Shown: positions 11,301 to 23,300 of the stretch, piece after piece
Numbering within the stretch: position 1 is the stretch's first letter
Layout of the letters: each line of letters begins with the position of its first letter
From: Eremophila alpestris peregrina
Taxonomy: Eukaryota; Chordata; Aves; Passeriformes; Alaudidae
Direction: 5' to 3'
NCBI GenBank assembly: GCA_009792885.1
Contig: WMCF01000008.1
Span: 17,222,952-17,286,951, forward strand
DNA: 64,000 bases
Translations under genes and position numbers: made by a program
The notes under the pieces: generated by a model
Database searches by the model: none
Told to the model about the DNA's origin: nothing
What the model saw: the letters and a program-made list of their open reading frames with translations, nothing else

Positions 11301-14300
11301 GCCCATCAATAATGTCTGTGGGAAGTTCTCTCTGAAAGGAACCAGAGAGTGGTGGGTTCCAAAGGAGATTGCATTGCTGGTTTTGTTGTGTTATCTTCAC
11401 AAAATTGAAATATTTTGGTTTCCAACCTGATGTTGTCAAGGTATTGCTAAGTCATATCCCTCTTGTACAGTGCCTCATGCTTTCTATTCACAGTGAATTA
11501 TTCTTTCCATATTGCAGTCATGTTTGCTTTTCCCACCCAAGCTGTTAAATGCTGGTACTTTATTAAAATAAAGCAAAGCATTCATCCAGTTGATTTTTAT
11601 ACTTTAGTCAAAAGCCAAGCTTTGGCATTGGTTTTCATGCTAGGTTCTTAAAACTGTGCCTACAAAATGCAAAAGAGGTTGCTCAAAAATACTGTATTTC
11701 TATGTCTCTTAGCAGTTGTACAGTTCAGCCCTCTACCATCCTTCTGCTAGAAAATTTTCATAAGAAAGCAATGGAAGGAAACAGTGTTTAATTTCTGAAG
11801 TGTCAGTTCAAGGTTTTATGTTTTATTTTGTGATTTGTAATAATTTGCATAACCAATGCTTACATTACTGTGTAATACAGCATATGCCTGAGTTCAATGT
11901 CTTTTTCACTTTTCACTCTACAGTATGTTTGAAATAGTATATGTCAGATTTTTATATTATGAGATGGAGTTTTATTTTGTATTTCTGGTCAACTTTTCTT
12001 ATTTGTATTTCTGTTTGGAATTGTATCAGGATAATTACGTATGCTTATCTAGGTGACTTACCTAATAGATGGCTTTTGATCTTACTTTCCATTTTTTCTT
12101 TCCAACTGCACTTAAAGAAAGTGAAGATGGCATTTTCCCAAGTGACTTTGTTAGTGCTAAGAGTACAGAGACAGATTCTTTAGTGTATGACAAATTGATG
12201 GCACCAGTGCAGAGGTGATATTAGCAGAGAAAAGAGAATTTAAGGAGTGTCACAGCACCACTTAAGTGCTTGGCTGCAGTTTTGCTGCTGGCTGTTCACA
12301 TTGCTGATGAAATTTTTCCCAAAGGATAAGGGCTGTTTACACACATAACAGCTCGAGGTGTGCACAAGGTTCACTAGCTGGGACTCTGTGAGTTTTGATC
12401 ATTTAAAGATTTGCATTTGCACAGGTGAATGGTGAATAGAAAGGTATTCTTGAGGAAATGCATGAGCCATACATCACTCCACTGCAGTTCCTAGTGACTG
12501 CAGATATTTTTTCTGTCATAAATTCCATTTCTCAGACTTCATCAACACACATACATCATAATTTTTTATGCATTTAATGACCTGTTTGCATTATTAACCC
12601 TTCCATTTTTTCAAGTGTCATATGTGGGAAGAGGTCCAAAATATGGAAGAACTTTAGCTTACTACATGCTTTCAGATAACCAACAGATTTGAACAGATGG
12701 TCAAAAATATTTTTGTTTAAGAGCTACTTAATTTATTCACCTTTGACAGGAGGAAACCTTGTGAATAAGTAAAGAGTAAGGTTGAGACTGTTTTTCAAAG
12801 CTACCCTGAAATATTTGAGGCTCTTTGTTGTCTCTAAACTAGATAGAAGTCATGCATCCATGATGTAGAGGAAATTTCAGCTTGTGTGGTTTCTTACAGC
12901 TATAAAAGTCTTCAGGAAGAATCTGCATCATCAAGTTCCTTGGGTTCTCTCAGTATTAAAAACAGCTGCAGTGGACACCTTAGTACATGAATATGTTTAA
13001 TTACAAAAGCTGAATAATTTCACCGTAGACTGGCATAATTCTTGTAGATTCCTTTTTTTTCACATGATACAGGATTTATTCTAAGAAAAACATTGAAATC
13101 GGGGCATATATTTACATCATTGGGGATTTTGTCCCAGGCATGTATTATACTTTTGATTTGAATTGGGAAGTGCAGCTGTTCACTATGATAGCAAGCTTTG
13201 GGTATTTGTTTGCTTTTCTTTAGTGGCACCAAGCCTGTCTCAGACTCAAAGTTCATGGTGTAGTGCGGGTTTTGCAGCTCAGAGCTCAGGGACTATTTCT
13301 GGAGTATTTTAGTTTTATGATGAAGTAATTATTTCACATTTTGAGGTTGAGGTACCTTATCTTCTTTGAGATCCATGTTTTCTTCAGGAGGTCAGGAGAC
13401 CTCCACACTGGAGCTGGCAGAGCCCTTGGGAGCCTTGGGTGGTGGATTCTTCTGTCTCTTCTGTGATGAATCAAAGCAGTTCTGATACTTCACAAAACCC
13501 AATTTCTCTACACATGGAGGAACCAGTTTTCCAAAGGCAGTATACCAACCATCTCTGCCCTCTAAATACTATGTTATTAAAACTGTGTTATTACCTAATA
13601 AGCTAACTGTTGGTCCTTTTCTTCTTTTTCAATATGAACTTTTATGGGTGCTGTGTTTATGCCAAGAGGTCCTCAATACAAGCCATCTTTTTAATTTCTA
13701 GTCATTAAATAATAATGATGCAATAGAACAAACCTGCTGTTCCCTGTTGCTTCCCATGGTTGTATTTTGTAGTTGACCCTAGATTTAAGAAGCCACCATT
13801 GTTCATGTATTATCAGTTTCTCTGGATTTCCATGATTAATTTCATTTCAGCATTTATTCTGGCAGTTTACTGTTACTGCAGTCCACATTATCATACTGTC
13901 TGAGTGCATGTAGTTGCTTTGGGGTTCCATCTCTAGCAGGCAATTTTTGACCTCTGCAAAACGTTAAAATATTATTTTCACACCTTACTCCTTGTCCTGT
14001 GCAGAAGATCTGTACATCACTGAAATTCCACTCACCTCCTCATGTAAGCACTACATTTAGAAGTGAATGTTATTCAGAGATCTTTTGTAGGACTGACTGC
14101 ATGGCTGAATTTCATTAATTATATTTAGATGAATACATTCCTTTTAAATTCAGATCTAACCTTCCCTCAAATCTTGGCATCAGTGGCCCAGTCACTATAA
14201 ATAAGCTCTCCTTTCAGTGACTTTACTCCTGTGCTGTGTGGCCACCACATGGTAGATGGCCACTCATCATTGAGGGCACATTCCTCTATAGGAGCAGCCG

Positions 14301-17300
14301 AAGGGATTTCATTTAAGTGTTTCTGCACCTTCCTCATAACAGTTGCTATTCCCAACATAGCAGACAAGCAGGAGTAGGTGTCATTTTCTCCTGGCTAACC
14401 TGGGCAGGTTTACAAAACCTTAACCTCAGATTGGTGGTAGGGGTGAGCACACCAGCTACTTGCAGAAGAGCCAGTGCCTATATATACAGGGAATATGGTT
14501 CTGTAAGTTTATATCTACACTAGGAAAGTGCATTGTTAATTTATTGATTCTGCAGATCCAAAATATATGCAGTTCAAGCAGCAGTCTTGCAAGGCAATAA
14601 GACTCAAATTGGAAATACAGGGAGACCTGCTGCTACCCTTGCACTGCAGTTACCCTTGTGGGTGACCCATTACCTGTCAATCTCTGAAACTGCTTATCTA
14701 CATCTCACTCATTATGACTCATCCTTACGGAGTATAGGCAAATAAAACCTAATAGCAGCAGTGGTTTCCTATCTCATTTTTTTAGGGACTTTCTTTTCAA
14801 GATTTTTTTCTTAAACAGGACAAGTGGTTTCAGAGATTGGGCAAAAAAGGCTTACCTTACCTTGCTGATCATGGAGAAATTTGTACCTTAGGAAGACTTC
14901 ATGGGCATGGGACCTGTATTCAGATTGGAAAGAATATTCCATAAGAAAGGTAAAGGTGTTGTCTTTTTATTTCAGTAAAACTAGTAATGCTTAATAATTA
15001 GCTTGCTAAGTTAAGGCTTAGTTTGATGGATGTTTTCTTTCCTCGTTCATATAAGTAAATGCAGTGAGTTAAATAGGACAAAATTAATTTCAGGGATCCA
15101 TTCTTATGCTGTACTAATTTCTAATCTTTAAATATCCTTTAAATAAAGTAGTTGAAATAAACTAGTTAAATTAAGATTTTCCTTTTGTTGACAGTTAATT
15201 TGGGTATTAGCTCGCATTCGTTAAAATTCTTTGAAGCAGAGTTACATGTTCCTTGTGAACTGTGTGACTGGGATGGAAGACATGTATACTGTTTAGATAA
15301 TATTTTACTTTCTTAGACTGCATTTTCAACCTCAGTAACATAAGTGTTCTTTATTTATTTTTTGCAGAGAGAAGAGGATCCAGGACATTTCTTCTTTTCC
15401 ATTTAAAAACTGCTGAAAGAGTACTAAATAAATAATTTCTGTTTCTAAAAATAAACAGTTTGCTACCTGCTTTCTTGTGCAATCCTTTTAGTACCCAAGA
15501 TGAATGAGGCATGCATGTCAGGTTGCTTACATGTATGTGCCACAAAGCAGTATGATAAGGAATACCCTTGTTAAATAGTGGCATTTAATGCTGAATTCAG
15601 GGAGTTTCTAATTTCTTTTGTCTGTTAGAAATGTGTGTACTGGGAAGTGATGGGCGGGGAGATTCAGAGATCCTAACTAAATGTTGAATTTCTCCTTGGA
15701 GCCAAGTGGAGAGGACTGCCCAAGGAGTGCTTCAGAGATCCTGACAGGATTGCCAGCTTATCTTCCCAGGCAGGTTGGGCACAGGTATGAGGATGATTTA
15801 GCAGCTCACTGCAAGAGGGCAGGATGCCAGTTGCTAGGAAGCACCAGGCTAGGGTGAGTCTGTGGTATATTTAACTCAGTAGTGTATAATTATCAATATA
15901 ATTACATGATACTCAGCTTGGGTCTCCAGCAAGAGTGTTTAGGCACTTGTCCAGAGGCTGGGAGATCCAGCAGCACCTCATCACCAGTTCTGCTGCCTAT
16001 ACCCTGTGCGGGGTAGTGGCAGTCATGCTGAATGTTTGCTAGATCCCTGAAGAAATCTTCACACAAGAGGCGTATTTACCTTCTCCTTGGTGTAGCAAGC
16101 ACAAGAATTTTCATGATTTTTTACATTTTTGTATTGTATTTTCTAAAAACTTTCTCATTTTTTCTGTCTGCTCTTGGTAAATTGTACTGTTTCTTCTGCT
16201 TTACTCAATTATTGCACTGGAATGCTGACTAATGAATTTCAGTGGGGAGACTAAGCTGGAGGTCACAGGAGGCATATCCAATTTGTTATCATGGTTTATA
16301 TTTTGGCAAATATACTTTATTCCACTGGGAATGCAGTAGGTATGAAAAATCATTTGCTTTGTTATGTAGGAGCATATACTGTTTATTGTTCATATTTTCT
16401 TTCTTGTAATGCCTACCAAAGCACTCTAAATGTGTTGTCCACGTTTATTTAAATAACTTTTGCTCATAATAATATGTTAGAAGCTTTATAACTACAGCAT
16501 CAGTTCTTCAACAAGAGATGCATGTGCCAGATTTTGTGCACTGTGAATAATCACATCAACTTAAGGGAAATGCCCAATGCATGCAATTGCTTAAGTCTTT
16601 TCAGGAGCAGATCTGGCTTTTTACAGAATTGAATGCTAAGAGATTGTTGCTGTTATCTTTAAGTAGTGAGTGTGTTAGATGCAATTCACTCACTTTCCCA
16701 GGAAGACTTGGCAGTGTCATTTTAGTGTGCCATAAGCCAGGCCACATTTCTCACAGTGTTTCTTGTTACAGATGGGCAAATGCACACGTGTATGCACACA
16801 CACACTCCCACACAGCTTCCTTGGGGAACTGTGCTTCTGGCATCTCTTCCTTGGATTGAGATGCACACTGAGGCCTCAGCTCCAGCCGTGTGGATTTCTG
16901 TGATAGTCTTCTAGCTGTATTTTACTGGATGTGTTCTTAATGCAACTGGCCATTGCATTCATTTTGAGAAATGGCCATTTCTCAAAAATGAAAAAAATTA
17001 CTGCTGCATGGATCAGCCATTCTTGCTGGACACGACCTAAAGATGAAAATTCACTTTGAGGATGATGAAGCATTGTGCCTGCCTGAGCAGGATGCACAGG
17101 CAAGTTGAGTAGCCTCTGTCTGTGGAGGTTTTCAGTCTGACAAAGCCCTTATCAAGCTGGTCTGAAATCAGTCTTGACCCTGTTTTGAGTGGGATGTGGG
17201 ATTCAGCATTTCTATGATTTTCTGCATTGGGGTATAATTTCAGGAAATGGTCTAGGAACAGCAGTCATCAGATTTTTTCCACTGGTAACCATTTTCACAT

Positions 17301-20300
17301 CTGAGATTTGTTCCTGTGAAACTTCTGGGAAGTTTTACAAGGGTTCCAACCCCAAACCTCAGCATTCCGGCCCCTTTCCTGAGGAATCCTGAACCTGGAG
17401 TATTATAACGCCAGTTTGAAATTTAGCAGATTTATTTTTTAGCATATTTTCATGCCTAGCACTTACAGCTTGAAAAATGGTGTTTGATTCAGGGCCTCTC
17501 AAAGAGGACAGTTGAATGCATATTAAAGTATACAGATGTTGGGGAACTACTGAAAGGAGGTGGCTGACCTTGGATTGGGAACAGTAAGAGTGGGAGCATG
17601 TGCCTGGAGGAAGCCCACAAGCATTTCTCCAAGCCTTTTCTAAAAGCAGCAGTCTTGATAGCTCCTAGCGTCAATACTTTGACTTCATTCCTTTCCACAC
17701 TGTTTAGAGTCTTTCTAAAGAGTTTTTTTGAGCACAGCACCAACCTTTATCCCTCTCCCTACCTTGAGTGTCTTCTGCAGCCATGCACTTTCATTCCCCT
17801 GAGGTATGACTTCTGTAACTCCTGCAAGTCACTTCTCTCCATTTAAGTAATGCTTAAAATGATGGGATGGGGTGAGATGTTGCAGAATGGAGCATGTGAA
17901 AAAACTTAGCTGCCAAGGGATTTTAACTTTTCAAGTGGCATAACACAATCAGTTACGTTACACAACTAAGTAATTCTGTGTTGTTTATTTCATCTTGATT
18001 GCATGTCTGAAAAATGCAGTGAGATCTCTCTCATCCCTTATCCTAGGGGATAGTTCTGTGGATTTCTAGAAGCTACTTGCATGCATAGTGGGCAGAATAA
18101 AATGTATTTATGTACAATTGTTGAAAACGTCTGACATATTGGAAAAAACGAAACAAAGCTTCTTAGCGTGCATGTTTAGGCTTAAGTTAGTATAAAAAAA
18201 ACATCATCTATTACCATCAAAGACTTCTTTTTTCTATGTAGTAATTATTAGGAATATATCTTTCAAGGAGCAGAGAGATTATTTTTATGGGCTTTAGACT
18301 AGACAACATGAGAAGATGACCAGTCCACTCAGCCATAATAATGCTCCCTAAGCGTTTAAAATTTTTCTTTGCAACACTTTACTTCATTTCCATACACAAT
18401 TAAACTTTGGCATCTCAGGAAACAGTTGTGTTTCATGGTGGCTGGAATGGTTGTATGAAAAAGAACCTTCATAAACTGCTTAAGAATTTTCAGGATGAAG
18501 GAAGAGTATCAGTAGAAACTTTCTGTATTTATGAATATAAAGTTAAAAGCAAATACATTTTTAATATTGCATGATCCAACATCAGAGCTATGATTTTAAC
18601 ACCATTGCAACCCTTTTTTAATGCTACTTACCTATCAGGAGAACATTGTAAAACAAACAAACAAATCTACTGTGTCATCTTGAAACTGCATTAATCAGGG
18701 GTCTCACAGCTAAGTGAGGTATATGTGTGAGAGCAACTTGTTCCTCTGCTGTCCTCCTCAGATCTGCATGTTGAGATCCAGCTCTACATCATTGCCAACT
18801 TTCATAACAGGATTAGTCACTGGCATGGTGCTTTCCTTTTTCATTAATTAATGATTGGCATGGGCTGCAGGAGAGAAGAAACAGTCCTATAACCTACTGT
18901 ACCTGGATCAAACACCTTCAGGGTGTTTGTTAAATGCCAGGTTAAATGCTGCCATTGTCCAAGAAGTAACATTCACAAAAGCTAACTCAAAACCAGGCAT
19001 CCTGCTTGGCAGCCTCTTGTCAATGAAGAGAGACAGGTTCTTTGTCCAGGCAACGGTTAAATGAGGCTTTCTCATTGAATTACTTCAGAAGGGAATTCCT
19101 CTCTTCTCTGTTGTCTGGACCATTTCCTTGAAGAATGAGCTTCCAAGTCTGATGCAATGCTTTGTGAGTCAAGTCCCATGATGAGAGGGTTAAGATAAAT
19201 ATCCCTGTGTAATACCTTTACCAAAATTTATGGCATTCTCTGACAGTAGATATAGCTCAAAGATAATGCCAAGAGAGGTTGTGGCAGTCCCATCCCTGGA
19301 AGTGTTCAAGGCTGGATGGGGTTTTGAGTAGCCTGGTCTGGTGGAAGGTGTCCCTACCCATGGCAGGGGGCTGGGACTAGATGATCTTTAAGATCCATTC
19401 CAGCCCAAACCAATCTGTGATTTGATGATTCTATATTAGAAAATACTGTTTGAATAAAATTGTGTTGGAACCCCACTGCTCCCTCTTCAACCAGTTATCA
19501 GAAGTCCCACTGGCACCACAGAAGATCCGTTCTTGTCTGATGAGTCTTGGGATTTACATGTCATGCAGTGAAAATCATGCCAATTTTGCAAATATGCAAA
19601 GAAGATAATAAGACTAGTAGCAACAAGGTACAAAACATTGAGTAAGAGTGGGACACTATGCTCAGCTGGCCAAATAAATCAGAGATCTTTTACAACCTCA
19701 CAGACAACTGGGTCAGATAAAAACATTTTTAACAGAGGAAAAGAGAACAAATTCGTCTAAAGTGACATTTGCTTCTCCTGCTGTTAGGGGCAGTCTCATT
19801 TTGTAGCCTGTAGTGCAGCTGATCAGTCCAAGCTGGAGTTGTGGAGCTCTTCAAGACTTTTTTCACCAAAGGAAAAAGTCTTCACCACGGTGGCAGGGGA
19901 TGGAGTGCAGTTAGTCTCTCAGTGATCTGTCCAATATAAATGTAAAATGTTAAGACATTTTCATTTGTTTCCTTTTTTTTAACTTATAAAAGAAAAAGGT
20001 ATTGGATTGTTGTTATATATATACACAGTTTTGGCAAAAGTCACCCTAACTTTTGGGTCTCAGTGAAGAGAACTGAAAGAACTAATCAGTTTATTTCCTA
20101 GTAGTCATTGATACAGGAATCCAAAAATAATCCCTATGGCTGATTTGTAGGAATACTATACCTGCTGCTGTTTTCCCAAGTACTTGCGATGTTGAGATCT
20201 AGGAGAAATAAATTCATGTGTGCCACAGGAAACTTGGTTTCATATTGGAAAGTTCTACTGGCTTAAGGATACCCAATTAAAAAAATTTCTGCTTAGGAGA

Positions 20301-23300
20301 AACATAGCATTCTGGTTTGTCTTTTTTTTTTTTTACCCCATGGGAACATTTTTACACAGGAATCCATTTGGTCTCCTGGGGAATGCTACAATAAGTCTTT
20401 GATAGTAGCAGATTAAATTTTTTGTGTGCATCCCTTCATGGGGATGGGAGTTGGGAGGCCACATGATTATGAAACCAAGGGAGTCAATGGGGATTTTTCT
20501 TTCATTACACATGTCTGTAACTACACGAAAATAGTCTAAATGCAAGTGCTTTAAGCTGTTCTCTGAGACTCAAGTTAGATCATTTTAAAATAGTCTTCAA
20601 AAGTGATATTAAAGAATTTGCAGGGCAGGGCAAATTCGCTTTACATGCTGTCTTGAGTAGCATAATTTATTCTGTCAATTCTGTTTAAGTTGTTAGTAGT
20701 AATTCTCTCTAGATCACAGGATAGGTTTATACCTCCACACCAAAGAACTAACTTTTGATTTGCTCACATATGAAAAGTAACTGGTCAAGTAAGGAGTCAT
20801 TTATAAAACCAGAAAGATTAGGGGGAGTTGCCTGTCTATTGATTTTTAATATTCTATTTATTGTTCTCAATATGATTTTGTTTGTTTTCATTTTTATTTC
20901 AAAGAGAACAGTGCCACCATGCTCTTCCAGGGAGCTGTTCTTGATCTGAATTGTAGACTACATTGAGAGCCAGAGTAGGCTTGGTGCTCAAGAGAGCATG
21001 CCTCCTCCTGTGGGTCTCATTCTGGGAAGCTTTTAAAAGGTGTACCAGAACACTGTAAAATATATTCTCTTTATCCTACCTGTGAAAACATGAAAACATG
21101 GACTTCCTCTTTGAATAGGGTGTCATCATAATGGTCATTGTTCTTTGGGAAATTAATGTTGCTTTAGCTTTCACAAGTTTTTCTCTCTTTCATGTATTGC
21201 TAGAAAAAAAAATTATCATGTGAGAACATCATTTATCTACTGGATCAGGACCTTTATCTCAACATCCTGGTGATGATGGTAAAATACAAATATTTAGGAG
21301 TGTTAAAATAGACAAGTATGTGGTGTAATTTCCTTTGACAAACCCTTCCATCCTCCAACAGAAAATGACTGAAACATTTATTGAGAGAAAAAGTGCATCA
21401 CTGTGAATTTAATAATCCTTACTATGCTTTTTCTCCTATTATTTTGTCTGATTTCTTTTTTGATCCACAGTATTTGTTTCTTTGGTAATACTGTCTGATG
21501 GCGAGTTGCATTTAATTACACAGTGTGTAAAAATCCCAAAGGTACAGTTTCAAATGTAGAATTAAATTTTCATACTGATAAATAGTTAACACACCATATT
21601 CTGTCCTGGTCAGTCACATTTTTATTCAAGAATATTAGCTTAGAGTGGTACAGTTGACTAAACCCTTATATGTCTCAAGCTTCATTTTTTCCTACCATAT
21701 CAAATGAGTTGACTTTGTTAATAATTATTAAAAATATTGCCTTAAGCTACAGCTAACTTTTTTTCTATTTAGAAGAATGTTTAGCTGGGATGAACCTTAA
21801 ATTTTATCTGATTTTCAGCATTTGCATGGAACATCCTCAGCTACTGGCTTTGTAGTGAATATCAGGTCTTTTAGCTTTACAGAGTTCATGTCACAATTGC
21901 TTAGGATATTGTTTTCAGAAAGGTTATTAAACCAAAATATGTATTTCTTGCTGACATTTCTAACTCAGGCTCATTCTAAAACTTCAGGTAAATAGTTTTG
22001 CTGTAGGGTTTGTGAGGGTGTGTGCAGCCTGAGCTGCCTAATAGATGTGGAGGGCTTACGGGTCATGTAAAGATACAGTAAAATAAAATTGATATAATTT
22101 GAAATGTTTATTTTCCAGAGCTCCTTTTGTAGGTTAAATGCACAGCAGTGACTTTTCTCTCTGTTATACAGAGGAGCCAATATACTGTTACACACCACAC
22201 AACTTCACCCGCGATCAAGCCTTGTATGCCAGAGGATATTGTTGGACAGAATTAAAAGATGCCTTGCCAGGAGTTGATGCCAGCCACTGGCCCTCCTTGT
22301 TTGAGCATAAGTTCCTACCTTATGCACTGCTGGCTTTTGCTGGGATAATGTACATTCCAGCTCTGGGCTGGGAGTTTCTGGCCTCCACTCGACTGACTTC
22401 AGAGCTTAATTTTTTGCTTCAGGAGATCGATAACTGCTACCACCGTGCAGCTGAAGGGCGAGCACCAAAAATAGAGAAACAGATTCAGTCCAAAGGCCCA
22501 GGCATAACCGAGAGAGAGAAAAGAGAAATCATTGAGAATGCAGAGAAGGAAAAAAGCCCTGAGCAGAACTTGTTTGAGAAATATCTGGAAAGAAGAGGAC
22601 GAAGTAACTTTTTAGCTAAGCTTTATCTTGCAAGGCATCTGTTCATCATCTTTTTAAGCATCATACCAATCACATACTTATCTACCTACTATGCTACACA
22701 GAAGCAAAATGAGTTTACATGTGCGCTAGGTGAGCCTCCAGACAAAACGAGCAGCTCCAAACTGCACATCAGAGTGAACTGTAAACTGCCATCTGTCCAG
22801 CTCCAGCGGATTATTGCTGGTGTAGATATCGTTCTCCTCTGCTTCATGAACTTGATAATCCTCATCAACTTGATTCACCTCTTCATATTTCGCAAGTCGA
22901 ACTTCATATTTGATAAACTGAACAAAGTTGGAATAAAGACCAAGAAACAGTGGCAGAAGTCCCAGTTTTGTGATATCAATATTTTGGCCATGTTTTGTAA
23001 TGAAAATAGGGACCACATCAAATCCCTGAACCGTCTGGATTTTATCACAAATGAGAGTGATCTGATGTACGACAATGTGGTGCGCCAGCTGCTGGCAGCA
23101 CTGGCCCAGTCCAACCACGACGCCACTCCCACCATGCGCGATTCAGGGATTCAGACCATAGACCCGAGCGTTGATCCAGCAGACATTGATGCTAATGAAC
23201 AGCTCATCATTAAGAGACCGAGGAAGAAGATGAAATGGATCCCGACTACCAATCCCCTTCCCCAGCCATTCAAGGAGCAGTTAGCCATTATGAAGGTGGA

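Noticed and set aside
22138..22171. ATG at 22138 as a possible start for the main pannexin frame
   Set aside because: The frame before 22172 is intron sequence. The acceptor at 22170-22171 joins in phase to exon 1, and the pannexin match begins exactly there.
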